From Silene conica (lineage: Eukaryota > Streptophyta > Magnoliopsida > Caryophyllales > Caryophyllaceae), in contig CM055320.2 of NCBI GenBank assembly GCA_029255685.2, positions 40,115,927 to 40,179,926 on the forward strand: a stretch of DNA of 64,000 nucleotides, read 5' to 3'. The notes below the pieces were generated by a model. That model saw nothing but the letters and a program-made list of their open reading frames with translations. It had not been told where the DNA came from and searched no databases. Position numbers and translations under genes: made by a program. The stretch's first letter is position 1; the number at the start of each line of letters is the position of its first letter. This document shows, one piece after another, positions 33,417 to 46,009 of this stretch.

Positions 33417-34617
33417 TTGAGTACTCTCAGTGCTATTGCAATCATGTCTACTATTTCTGATAATCTTCAGCCAGCAGCACACCACCTTTCCCAGGGATTT
33501 ACTCTCCCCTTTGAAATTCAACTTTCCTATATCGAATTGGTGGAGCAAAAACAGTTTGCAGGCCTACCGGATGAAGATCCTTTGAAGCATTTGGAGCTAT
33601 TTACAGATTATTGTTGTTCCATACCCTTACCGGCTGGAGTGGCGCAAGATGAGGTTAAGGAGACGTTGTTTCTTTTCTCCTTGAAAGATTCTGCGCGTCA
33701 ATGGATTCGCTACCTTGATAAGGTAGCGGCTAGAGTTACAGATTGGACATCTCTGGCATTGGCTTTATGCAAACAGTACATTTTGCCGGCGAAAACCAAT
33801 GCTATGAGAGTTCAAATTTTTATGTTCCAGCAAGGACCTGATGAGGAATTTCATGAAGCGTGGGCCCGTTTTAAGAAGTTGGTTCGATCCGTTCCTCACC
33901 ACGGCTTTGAGGAGTGGTACCTTTGCAAACAATTCTATAACTCTTTGTATGATGACTACAGAGCCATCCTTACAGACGGTGGATTTCATAATGTAGCTTA
34001 TGACAAGGGTTGGGATTTTATTGAGGAGTTGGCGGTTCATAGAACTGAAAATGGAAATTCACGTGGGAATTCACTAAAAACAAGTATTGAAATAAGTCAT
34101 GTTGCCGCACTTGAAACATCCAATAACGCCCGTTCCGAAGAACTTGAGAAAGCTTATGAGGGACCAACCCCAAAGGATGATTCTGCCGCAGTTCAGGACG
34201 AAGAAATTGATCCCGTGCACAGGTCAGAAGGTCGACCGACCACAACATCAGGTCGACCGACCTCGACACCTGACGTGAGATTAGTTTCTGCAAAACAGAA
34301 AAATTACGATGATACAGCGTCTGGTCGATCGACCGCTATACCAGGTTGACCGACCCCGTTACCTGAGCAAATTGTGGGTTCGCCTCCTGAGCTACCTGAC
34401 TCTCCTCCCATCAATGCCTCGACGGCATTGACGGAGATTCTGAAGTTTAAAGAGCAAGAGATTGCTGATTCTGCGACAAGCATTGCAGTCCCATATGCGG
34501 ATCATGTGGAGAAAGTAGAGTTGGAACGTCAGCTCGGAAAAATCTTGGAGATCGTTAAAGGCCTTGAGCTTAAGAGAAAATTGGAGGACCATCCTATTAT
34601 TTCTGTTGTTGCAGGTC
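33417..34617 (+). CDS. Athila-like gag region, portion left of the nested A2 insertion (fossil)
   Basis: Gag forms the particle and packages element RNA. The Retrotrans_gag fold is clear over about residues 45-190: LPDEDPLKHLELFTDYC, FLFSLKDSARQWIRYL, QYILPAKTNAMRVQIFMFQQ, HEAWARFKKLVRSVPHHG, LCKQFYNSLYDDYRAIL. I take the start as the Met at 33417 (MSTLSAIAIM); a second Met is at residue 10. The C-terminal part is low in similarity to anything and contains GRPT-type repeats coded by the GGTCGACCGACC palindrome (about 34230-34355). No zinc knuckle is seen. The A2 insertion ends this portion; further gag-like sequence lies to its right at 62864. Confidence 0.85.
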
Positions 34618-35304
34618 ATGGTTGTAAAACCCCTCGCGAAGGGGAAATAAATAAACACACAAAGTACTAAAAATGCAGCGGAATTAAAACTTTTTAACAT
34701 AACTAAACATAAATAAGTACATAAGTGTAATACAAAAGCAGCCCGGGATGGCACATCCCTACAGGCACTCAAGAGCTGAAATGTAAATCTAAAGTCTAAC
34801 TGACGTAAAGGTGTAAGTCAATCGATGAAGGATCATCGCTCGCTAGCTCCATGCAACCCTCTGCCAACCACCTGTCATGTACCTACATACATGTAAACAT
34901 GTACGCCACAATCAGTGGGGAGTGACTAGAGTTCTCCTAGCCACCTTTTGTAACGACACGAAACAAGTAAAGCAAACAGAACACTCCAACATATATAAAC
35001 ATGTGAAGCATATCAATATCTCAATAACTGATCTCATACTATCATGCAAACTCTAATGCACAACTCTCAACCAACTTCATAAACCGTTGGGAAGGAGAGC
35101 CGGTTTCCCTACTGGTTACCCAGTCGGGGGGTCTTTCAGTCCAACTATTTATGAAACCGATCAAAGAGTCATCCAATGCCTTGGATGAACAACAACAAAG
35201 TCAAAGCAACATATTCATCATTATCCACATCTATGTCATCAATATCAACATCTACATCTGACACTGTACCAACTCAAGGCAAGCAGATAAGACTCAACAA
35301 GTAT

Positions 35305-35866
35305 AAGGTTCAGCGGTCAACTTAAGACATAACCTACATACCAATCATTCAACAAGTATAAAGGTTCAGCGGTCAACTTAAGACATAACCTAAATACCAA
35401 TCATTCAGCAAGCAAGGACTCAGAGGCCAACTTAAGGCATGAACCTGCCAATCAGCAAGACACTAGACTCAGAGGCCAACTTAAGGCATAGACTAGCATC
35501 CAAAAGTAAAGGACTCAGAGGCCAGCTTAAGGCATGTCCCTTCACCACATCACAACATACTAAACTCAGAGGCCAGCTTAAGGCATGTTCTAGCATCAAA
35601 CATCTGCACTCCGGGTGAGGTGTTACGACCTAAATGCCCCGTTGTGCAGCTGCTCTACTCGTCAGACTCAGAGGCCAACTTAAGGCATGTTCCAACGCGA
35701 TCACAACAAACATGTCTGGGCTCAGAGGCCAGCTTAAGGCATATCCCAGACACGACAACCATACACATATAGGGCTCAGAGGCCAGCTTAAGGCATATCC
35801 CCATATATGACAACAAGTTCACGTATTAAGCTCAGAGGCCAGCTTAAGGCATACCTTAATACGCAT
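35305..35866 (-). repeat. Hairpin-unit array with A2-type core
   Basis: About eleven units. The first two have inner stem GTC/GAC, the rest GCC/GGC, around AACTTAA or AGCTTAA, where A1 has GTG/CAC. Outer arms again pair and differ by unit: GTCTGGG (35714-35720) with CCCAGAC (35745-35751), and CGTATTAAG (35822-35830) with CTTAATACG (35855-35863). A 60-70 bp stretch without a unit (about 35605-35665) breaks the array. Confidence 0.85.
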
Positions 35867-36157
35867 CAATACAATATCATCCAAGTCTAGGAACTAATCT
35901 ATAGTTCTACTTTCTTAACTTCTAATCAACACTTAATTGACCCCGGGAACTAAGTTGAGGGAGAGCCGGTTTCCCTTTCGGTTACCCGACCGGGGGGGTC
36001 TCTATCCTTTCTCCATTCCCGAACCCAATATAGTGTCGCCCATCCTCCGGGGACCTCATATACATATCAAAGATGCAAGGAACGAGTTTCAATCAAAACT
36101 GATAGACCGTCTAAAAGTTATCAACGAATTACAAATAAAAAACAAGCTACATGGGCC

Positions 36158-36517
36158 CCCAGCCGGTCGGCAGGCAGCCGGCCTACCGGCTGGCAACCCC
36201 TCTAAGCCTTCCCTTTCCTTAACACAAAATCAGCCCAAAAGGACTCCCAGCCGGTCGGCCGGCTGGGAACCCAATCCCACTATACGCATAATTTCACAAT
36301 GAGGCTCCCAGCCGGCTGGCAGGCGGCCGGTCTACCGGCTGGGCACCTCATTCCTTAATTTTAAAATTTTACGAAATGAACACAAAGAGGCTACTAGCCG
36401 GTCGGCAAGCAGCCGGCTTACCGGCTGGCAGCTCAAAATCTACTTTCTCGCAAAATTCGCAAAATCCACCGTAGACGCTCCCAGCCGGTCGACCGGCGGC
36501 CGGTCGGTCGACCGGCT
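36158..36517. repeat. Cluster of GC-rich palindromes, A2 left LTR
   Basis: Five or six self-complementary motifs (CAGCCGGTC-GGCCGGCTGG type, some with CTACCGGCTGG arms) at 60-80 bp spacing. The A1 cluster sits at the same place in its LTR. Confidence 0.78.
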
Positions 36518-37543
36518 CAGAGAGCCTGTACGCTAAAAACGACGTTCCTGCAAACTCAAAACCTCGATAATTCGATACCAAACTTTACGAATTGCAACAT
36601 ACGAAGTTTACCCACTATTACAAATCATCCAACAACACTATCTAACAGCAAACAAACCCATAACAATCCTCAATACGATTATTTAATGTATCCGTCGCAA
36701 AACATAAAATTCAGAAATCAAACCCATACACATATGAACATCAAGCGAACATATAATCCTCAAATAAGGTTATTCCTAACATGTTATTAAGTCCATTAAA
36801 CATCAATCTTAAACAAAAATCAGAAACTTATACAAGAACACATCAAAACTTGCTATTTTAACAAAAAGGCCGAGTTACTCGTAATCGTCACCTCTTAACT
36901 TCTTAAACCAACATGAATCCGACTCCAAGCTACTCCTTTTGTCCAAGTCCGCGCTAGAAACACAACAAACTCCGTAAACCTCGAAAAACGTGCCCATAGG
37001 GTCACGGACAGAATATAAGACGGAATTATTTTGGGTAAAAACTTGCCTGGAAAGATGGAGGGCGAGAAGAGGAATCCGTGGCCGCGAAAATCGCCTCAAT
37101 CGGATAAGAAACGAAGATTATATGAAAGTTTTAAGATTGAAGGAGGAGGAAATCAAAAATGGTGTTTTGATTAAATCTGAAAAATGAATTGGAGGAGGGA
37201 GGTAGAAGATGGTGGGGTTAGGGTTTTGTGAGGAAAAAGAGGGGAAATAGGCCATTAAGAAGTTAGGCCCATAAGACAAGTTTTAAGACGGTTTAAGCTA
37301 AAAACACCGACTTAAGGTAACTATAAACTTAAGACGACATAAATATTTCCGGACTATGAAATTAAATTGCTAAGACGTAAATTACGCAATTAAATGAAAT
37401 CTTATTTAAATGCTTTTAAATATTCTCACATAAATTAGTCAATTATTTAAAAGAAATTCCACAAATTACGAAATATAAATTATTTCTCGAACTTGGCCTT
37501 AAAATCATTAAACTTCTAAGTCCCGAAATATTGGGATGTTACA

Positions 37544-40500
37544 ATCACCCCATCTTTCAAAAAGTTTCGTCCTCGAAACTTGAAAACAGAAGTAAGTACG
37601 AAACAACTTTAACTACCAAAATGTACTACCGGGTTATGGTAACCCAAAACTTTATCTTTCAAAAATTTCCAAGAAGAAAAAGATTTTAAGGTACAAGTCT
37701 CTGTCAATGGACATTGGGATTCTCGTTACGTATTCAAGAGTCCGACATTCCAAATCTGAGACAAGTCCCAAATTTAAATCAGTCACAATTCAAAATTTAG
37801 ATGGATTCGGTGTTGATAAGCACAACACAGGTTATCAGACGTCTCCAATAACAAGTTCCAGTGGCATTCAACGCTGAAATCCCTCAAAGTTGTAAAACAT
37901 TCTGCTCTTAAAACCAAGTTTTCTTCAAAATTTACCTTTATTCTCAAATTCTTGAAAGAGTAAAATTGCAACAATGACAAAAAGGCCGCTTTCACCAAAA
38001 GAGGGAGCAGTTTCAAATTCTCGAAACAATTAAGATTTTTCCAAAACTACAAACTTTCAGAGTTAACAATGGGAAACAAATTTCAAAAACAGTCACCGAG
38101 AGGGTAGAAACATCCAAAAGATTATTTTCGACACAAAGGATTGAGAGTTTCTAGTTTCACAGCTGTCAGAACATACGAAGAAGGATCGAAGGAGTGAAAC
38201 AACCAGGTTAGAGGTCAAGAAAAACGGTAACTCTTGCTAAACATGGGGTCACTAACCACTCGATCCATAATCCAAGCACCGTCACAACGATTCCCAATAT
38301 ATCCCAAGAAGGACAATTCAAGTGATCTCTAGACTCTCAATGGTTTCACGATCCCTCTTACCATTATGTCATCCACCGAACAAGGTATTCCTCAACAAGA
38401 AGGTTTCCAAAACTCTCACTCAATTCACACTAAAATCCGTTCAACCACGGTTAAGGATCTCTCACTCAAGGTGGAAGCCTAATACACATATTCCAGACCA
38501 AGGTTCACGCACTTTCAGCACTTCAAACCAGAATTCTATTACCATGACACCGAACCTCGAAACCCGAAATATTGCATTCATCAACCTATAACCTTAACTT
38601 TTAACAGTTCGATCCTAGCTAACCTATTCCACAAGGTTCGACATCCTAAATTCTCAAATCTTATTACCACAATGAAAATTCAACTCAAGACCTTACTAAG
38701 GTAACCACTCTTAAATCCTCTGGTTTCTAACCACTTACCAACAATACACATCCCAAGGAAAAGCACCAAAGAAGTAACCACTTTCACTCTTACAGTTTCC
38801 ATAAGGTTTAGCTATTCAAATTCTGAGATTCCTCAAATGATATTTATGAACACTTATAAGTTGCAAACCTCTATACTATAATTACCAAAAACGTTAATGG
38901 TTACCCATCGATCACCATGGAGTATTATTAAGCCGACGGCTCCCATTACCCCACAAGTTATCATAAACGATTCACCTAATAGTGGGTGCATCTTACAATT
39001 CCTCAAGTATCTCAACAGGTAAATGTTGAGGTTCAACAAGTAACCTCAGGTCCAACACTCTGTCAACTTCATAAATTAAGTCGTAAATGTCTCACACCGT
39101 TACCAATAACTCTCGTTCCTCAAATATGTGGTATTTTCTGCATTACAAAAATTCCTCAAGGTTAAGTAGCACTAACTTACCTAATTCATCAATTTAACCA
39201 CGTCGTCATTATCTAAGGCACATTCCTCTAAATTCATCTATAACTCCAAGCATTCTATTCCAATCCTCAAATGGTGCTTAGAAATCTACAAATATCACTC
39301 ACACACAATCCATCTAACATGGACTCTCAAGACGACACACTGTCCAACATTGCCCGAATATTATTCTCACCAACTCTCTCAACCAAATCCTGACAACGCA
39401 GAACCAAGCATTCCTCAAGCATGTATCTCTACCCCAAGAACAGGTCGATCTCGCCACTAATCTAAATGAAAAGGAACAAGGCTCACAAAAGAGGAGATGA
39501 GATACGAACTTCAGGGACAAACATGATACAGGTTTCGAGAGAGTCCTAAGAAAACGACTCGAGGAACAACGGGATGATAAGGTAAGGAACTTTAGGTTAA
39601 GGACCCCAATCAAAGTTGAAGCCAAGAGCAGACGGAGAAGCAAATGAGAAGAAAGGAGAGAAGCGATGTGAAAAGAACGATTGCGGAATCTTCCAAGGTG
39701 CGGGTCTCTCACTATTCTCGTGGGGTTCTCACTTCTTACTTTCCAAATCAAGTCATTCAATCATCGGTTCTCACGAACAATTCCTCCAATGATTTACATA
39801 CCCTAATCTTCCAAACTTTAAACGATATAATCATTACAACTACCTATTCCCAAAAGTTTGAGATGTGACATCTCTGCTAGTTCCTCAAATGACAATTCAA
39901 TAACACTTTCGGGTCATCACCCCTATATGCTATATCTACTTTACTTACCTTACTGTCCACCAAATAACAATTCTTAAACCATCAGATTTCTGAACTTCCA
40001 TCTCTCAATAAAGTACTTCATTCCATCCACATACTGGTAGTGCAACTTCAAATTTCTCCCAAGTCTTTCAATAAATAAACGCTAAGATTTATTAAGCAGC
40101 CTAGGGTCACATAGTGATTCACTTCCTCTAAGCTTAAGTCAACCTCTTCGAGTATTCCACTATTATAGCAAATGATTCGTATTCCTCCACAATGAGCCTT
40201 TCTCAGCTCAATCACTCACCTAAGTCAAGGGATACTAACTCACTTCATCATGCACTCATCATCATTAGCATCTTAAGCCTATTCTTCTAGGTCGCTCTAT
40301 ATCCTCAATTATCTGATCTAACTCCTTAACAGTACTCTACAATCCACAAACTTTCACGATCTAAGCATGGTTCTCAAGGTTAGGTTCCACCGAATACTAA
40401 GTATATAACTCAACCTTCAAGCAAGTATCCTATCACTCACTTTTACTCTCCCAATTGGATAGACAACTAGACCCTTGGATCACCAAAACATGTCTCTCGA

Positions 40501-41033
40501 TACCTCTTAAGTTATTCCTCAAATAACAATATTTCTCATAACACAGCTTACGGTTATCCTAAGACTAGTTCCTCCAAATCCAAAAAAAGGGAAGGTTACC
40601 TAGAGGGCACCTTAAGAAAGCAAGCAACAAGGTTAAGCTGAAAAGATATGAAGATCTGTTCAAGCAAGATAGACAAATATTCTAAAAGAAGGATGTGCAT
40701 CCAGAGTTATCAAGAAAGTGATGCACAAGGAAAGAGGAGTATCTTCAAGGCTCAGAAGTATTTTCCAACAGTAGCGCAAATCTTCTATCTTCGGTAGAAA
40801 CTCCGGTCTTCATCGCCAAATGGATAAGTCCACGGTCCGTCGATTGGAAGGCAATAAAATATTATCAATGAAAATCAACAAACACGTTATAACCTAATAA
40901 AAGCAATCACAAAACAGACTACAATTTAAGTCCTTAAATCTACCCCATCTCTCATTCATTATTTGATTATATGGTCAAGTTAAGGTTGGGGGTTACATGA
41001 GTGCGTCGGGAGCGATAACGCTCTGATACCAAC
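37544..41033 (-). mobile_element. A2 internal region (non-coding, 3.5 kb)
   Basis: tRNA-Met primer site at 41020-41031; polypurine-side hairpin AGTTTCG-AGGA-CGAAACT (minus) at 37563-37580. It aligns along most of its length with the A1 internal regions but is clearly more diverged from them than they are from each other. No coding domain on either strand; frames such as 148 aa at 39314-39760 have no recognisable fold. Confidence 0.8.
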
Positions 41034-41929
41034 TGTAAAACCCCTCGCGAAGCGGAAATAAATAAACACACAAAGTACTAAAAATGCAGCGGAATTAAAA
41101 CTTTTTAACATAACTAAACATAAATAAGTACATAAGTGTAATACAAAAGCAGCCCGGGATGGCACATCCCTACAGGCACTCAAGAGCTGAAATGTAAATC
41201 TAAAGTCTAACTAACGTAAAGGTGTAAGTCAATCGATGAAGGATCATCGCTCGCTAGCTCCATGCAACCCTCTGCCAACCACCTGTCATGTACCTACATA
41301 CATGTAAACATGTACGCCACAATCAGTGGGGAGTGACTAGAGTTCTCCTAGCCACCTTTTGTAACGACACGAAACAAGTAAAGCAAACAGAACACTCCAA
41401 CATATATAAACATGTGAAGCATATCAATATCTCAATAACTGATCTCATACTATCATGCAAACTCTAATGCACGGCTCTCAACCAACTTCATAAACCGTTG
41501 GGAAGGAGAGCCGGTTTCCCTACTGGTTACCCAGTCGGGGGGTCTTTCCGTCCAACTATTTCTGAAACCGATCAAAGAGTCATCCAATGCATTGGATGAA
41601 CAACAACAAAGTCAAAGCAACATATTCATCATTATCCACATCTATGTCATCAATATCAACATCTACATCTGACACTGTACCAACTCAAGGCAAGCAGATA
41701 AGACTCAGCAAGTATAAGGTTCAGCGGTCAACTTAAGACATAAGCTACATACCAATCATTCAGCAAGTATAAAGGTTCAGCGGTCAACTTAAGACATAAC
41801 CTAAATACCAATCATTCATCAAGCAAGGACTCAGAGGCCAACTTAAGGCATGGACCTGCCAATCAGCAAGACACTAGACTCAGAGGCCAACTTAAGGCAT
41901 AGACTAGCATCCAAAAGTAAAGGACTCAG
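41034..41929 (-). repeat. A2 right LTR, first part (before E)
   Basis: Matches 34623 onward. The segment ends inside the hairpin array (units from about 41713), where E inserted at GACTCAG. The target copy CTCAG is at 41925-41929. Confidence 0.9.
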
Positions 41930-44295
41930 TGTAACACCCCCATTTATTTAAGGGCCTGAACTAGGACTCCTCGGATAAATAAAGGTGTTACCATCTCGGT
42001 TTCCCGAGGCAGTAGATACAAAGGAAGATAAACAGTACTTTATATTTAATTTAAACTCAAAACATGTTCTTACAAAACCAAATAGAAAACTGTTCTGACA
42101 AAAGTAAAAGTACAACTCATAGACTACTATCACGTGGTCTAGACTCTAAACAGGTCCGGGTCCATGCTTCTCCCTTCCCAGATGCTCCCATTGTCTTTAT
42201 ACCTGTCAGTCTGCTCCCCAATAATTGGTTCATCACAGGTGATCACGAATACACAGGGTCAACCACGAGGTTGAGTAGAGTAAAACTGTAAACAAACCAT
42301 ATTACTAAAAATAGAAAGTCGATCATCTCCACTCCGAATCACAAGACCCAATATCTCCGCACCAATCACAAGACCCATTATCTCCACACCTATCACAAGA
42401 CCCATTATCTCCACACCAATCACAAGACCCATTATCTCCGCACCAATCACAAGACCCATCATCCCATCGCCTCATCGTTATCACAGTACTATATGAATGC
42501 ACAATATAAAGATCACATGATATTATATAACAACATGTTTGATATCAATTATGAACGGTTTACACATCATCAAACATTAGTAGTTTCCCCTACCTCAAAC
42601 TGCAGAAGAAAGGGTTACTGCGCAACTGCTACTAAAAATGCTCCACACGGAAACTTCCACCTAGATAAGTATTACTTTAATTAATACTTTCCTAATTCAC
42701 GTATAGCATGCACACATTCTATTTATAGACACTTCCTATATTTAGAAAGTTTCTCAACAACCGAATTACCCAAAATAGTAACCTTCTAAATATAGTAGCT
42801 TCTAAAAATAGTAACGTTCTAAAAAGAAATAACAACAACTTCGATTTGAAATTCAAACTATACAAACACTCATTAAAACCATATCAAGGAAAATATTCTT
42901 ACCATATATACAATATAAACTTATTAATAACAACATAATAATAATATTAATAATGTTAATAAAAATAGTAATAATAATATTTATAATATTAATAAGGGTA
43001 ATAAAAATAAGAGTAATAAAAATTGTAATAAAAATAACCCATCAACACCATAGAACCCGAGAGCCCCCAACCCGACTTTAGCACTCATTTCCACCGCCTA
43101 CCACCACGTCGACCACCCACCAGCACCAGACCCCAACACCATCGACCACCATCTGACACTCTAACACCACCACACCACACGACCCACGCCGACAACCCCA
43201 AACAAGACCACCAAACTCAGACCAGAACTCTAACCGCAACTCAAGCTACCACAATCAGACCCTCCATCGACAGCCACCCAGACCAGCCAACCACCCTATA
43301 CCGACGCCTACACATACCCCTGACAACGTACAACTAAACCATGGTGGTACCACCGCACCGACCTCCCCCGAGTCAGCGGTGGTGCCACCCCCAAACAACC
43401 AGGCCGTAACATTTTGCAGAAACCCAGAACAGCCTGTCATTAGAACCACCCCAACGACTCTGTTTACACCACCTGAAACCACCTAGCCTTCCGTCACAAC
43501 CACCCCCCGACTACCCCTGACTCTCTGACCATAGACCCGTACAACCCCAACCACGGATCTCAATTCAAAACTTCACTGAAACGTAAACAAACACTGAAAT
43601 CAAAGTATTAAAAAAAACAGAATGCATTACTGATTTACAGACCCGTATAAACCACCCTACACGACGGGTTTTAACCACCAACGACAACAACCTAGCATGT
43701 CACATATGTTCACCACACGACCCTTTACAGATTTAGACCAAAACAACAAGAATTAGACGACACATATATACATAAATCGCGTGCTGCAAGTGATATACAC
43801 AAACAGGTCTATTTTCGACATATGTGACATACCAGCTATATGGCCGAAACGAACCGCCGTGCACCACCTTACAACCACCGTGGATAGCTTCTCTCCTCTC
43901 TCTGAAGTAGTGGCTAGGTTTTTGTGTTTTGAGATCTTTAATTTCATGCCTAGGGTTAGGGTATTTTAGGTCTTAAATAAGGCGGCAGGGTTAGAAGGTG
44001 TGCTGAATTTGAAATCTTCCAACCATGGGTTGTAATCTGCACGCATTTCGAGGCCCATGGCCATGTTGCCATGGGTCCTAGGTTCGAATCCCAACAAGTA
44101 CCTACTACAAATATTAACCTAGGGTGGATAGATCCCCCTTTCAAGCCCCACCGACGACCCAAAACACTCCATAAAAACGAGTACTAGAGAACCAATATAA
44201 ACAATTTATTAACCCATCGCTAAGCTAATCGTTCCATCGTGTAACCACTATATATGATCAAGGTAAAAATCGTAACTAAAATTCGAGGTATTACA
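41930..44295 (-). repeat. E 3' LTR (2366 bp)
   Basis: Contains a minisatellite (about 42340-42470), AT-rich DNA near 42900-43030, a C/A-rich block (43040-43560), and a tRNA B-box-like GGTTCGAATCC at 44081-44091 on the plus strand. Next to it, at 44297-44332, lie the polypurine tract and a GAACTTCG-GGA-CGAAGTTC hairpin. Confidence 0.92.
42340..42470. repeat. Minisatellite in E 3' LTR
   Basis: About five direct copies of a 27-bp unit with CACCAATCACAAGACCC and ATTATCTCC. The matching block in the 5' LTR is at about 50030-50150. Related to the units in D and F. Confidence 0.85.
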
Positions 44296-44296
44296 G

Positions 44297-44332
44297 TCTT
44301 TCCCCCTTAAAAAGAACTTCGTCCCGAAGTTC
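44297..44332 (-). other. E polypurine tract and adjoining hairpin
   Basis: The minus strand reads GAACTTCG, GGA, CGAAGTTC (44314-44332, perfect 8-bp stem), then a purine-rich run containing TTTTTAAGGGGGAAAGA up to the LTR. The polypurine tract primes second-strand synthesis in LTR elements. Confidence 0.85.
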
Positions 44333-44474
44333 TACCACACTTAGGTGACAAAACAATCAACTCAAACGACTTGGGACACAAACAACACCAGGAAAACGTC
44401 ATAAAACTTTGATTAAATCACAGAATGTTACATTCCACCCCCCTTAAAGAAAAGTTACGTCCGCGTAACTTACC

Positions 44475-44639
44475 TCAATCAAACAAATGTGGATAACGCT
44501 CCCGCATAGATGCCTCAGGCTCCAACGTAGCCTCTTCCTGATTATGATTTGACCACAAGACCTTCACCAAATATGTCTCCCCATTGCGAGTCTTCCGTAC
44601 TTTCCTATCCAAAATCTCTTTCGGAGTCTCAATGTATGC
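44475..44639 (-). CDS. E chromodomain (fossil)
   Basis: C-terminal 54 residues with [37 protein letters not shown] and a final RYPHLFD. This is the chromodomain tail of Tekay/Del elements, thought to bias integration through histone marks. The aromatic positions of the classic cage are only partly kept, as is usual in this lineage. Confidence 0.88.
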   Translation of the reverse strand, partial: AYIETPKEILDRKVRKTRNGETYLVKVLWSNHNQEEATLEPEASMRERYPHLFD

Positions 44640-44789
44640 CAACTGCTCATCTACCTCAATCACCTCATGCTGAAGCACATGTGAGGGATCACTCACGTAC
44701 TTCCTCAACTGGGACACATGGAACACATTATGGACCTTGGATAGGGTTGGAGGCAAAGCTAAGCGATATGCCACCTCTCCAACTCTGTC

Positions 44790-45746
44790 CAAGATCTTAA
44801 ATGGCCCAATAAATTTCTGACTCAATTTACCACGCTTGCCGAATCTCATCACACCTTTCATCGGAGAGACTTTCAGTAGTACCTTCTCTCCGACCTCAAA
44901 TGAAATATCGCTCCTTTTCAGATCGGCATAACTCTTCTGTCGTTCCTGAGCGGCCCTCATCCTCTGACGAATAATCTGAACCTGCTCCACCATCTCCTGA
45001 ATCATATCTGGCCCCAAAGTCACAACATCAGCTCGATCATCCCAACACACAGGGCTCCGACACTTCCTCCCGTATAGTGCCTCGAAAGGAGCCATGCCTA
45101 TGCTGGCATGATAGCTGTTATTATAAGAAAACTCGATCAACCCCAGTCGATCCTCCCAAGATCCTCCGAACTCAAGTACACAAGCTCTCAACATATCCTC
45201 AAGAGTCTGAATCGTCCGCTCAGTCTGACCATCAGTAGCCGGATGAAAAGCTGTACTCATCTTCAATTGGGTACCCAAAGCAGCCTGCAACTCCTGCCAA
45301 AATCTGGATATAAACCTCGAGTCCCGATCTGAAACAATATCCTTGGGTACGCCATGCAGTTTGACCACATTCTGAACATATGACTTAGCCAATTCAGCTT
45401 TACTCCAGGTATCTTTCATGGGAATAAAGTGAGCTGACTTAGTTAAACGATCCACGATCACCCAAATCATGTTGTTGCCCCTCGGAGTCCGAGGCAACCC
45501 CACGATAAAGTCCATCGAAATATTCTCCCACTTCCACTCCGGCACATCTAGTGGCTGAACCTTCCCTTGAGGTCTCTTATGCTCCCCTTTCACTCGCTGA
45601 CACGTCAAACACCTCAAGACAAACTCTGCGACCTCCTTCTTCATACTCGGCCACCAAAACGTCTTCTTAAGGTCCTTATACAGCTTATCACCCCCTGGGT
45701 GAACAGAATAAGGAGTAGCATGAGCTTCAGTCAGGATCTTCTTCTT
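44790..45746 (-). CDS. E integrase (fossil)
   Basis: The HHCC zinc domain ([10 protein letters not shown], then CLTCQRVK) is followed by the catalytic core: D in [11 protein letters not shown] in [10 protein letters not shown] and E in DGQTERTIQ, the last two 35 residues apart. Then come [20 protein letters not shown] and the GPF/Y-type segment [11 protein letters not shown]. Integrase inserts element DNA into the host chromosome and leaves the 5-bp duplication seen here. Confidence 0.94.
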
Positions 45747-46009
45747 TAGCTCCTCAACATTCGGTACACACCATCGCCCACTGAACCTCAAACTACCGTC
45801 GGTATGAATACTGAACTTGGATGCCCCATCACCATTATCATTTTCCACCATCAAACGCCACTTCTGGATTCTCTCATCGCTCTTCTGTAACTCCCGAATC
45901 TCCCCATACAACTCAGGTTCCACGGTCAGATCACCAAGAGCATCCCCTTTCCGGATCATGAAAATTCCCATCTCCCTTAACTCGCCATGCAACCTCACTC
46001 TCGATCTGG

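Larger units (their letters stand above)
34623..37543 (-). repeat. A2 left LTR (3' LTR in element sense, 2921 bp)
   Basis: Order matches the A1 LTR: opening segment, GGAGAGCCGGTTTCCC box, hairpin array (35305-35866), a second copy of the box (about 35963), GC-palindrome cluster (36158-36517), AT-rich end, GGATGTTACA. The short frames here, including 121 aa at 35937-36302, are repeat by-products. Confidence 0.9.

Noticed and set aside
44081-44091. A functional tRNA gene
   Set aside because: A B-box-like match only; no cloverleaf could be drawn around it by eye.
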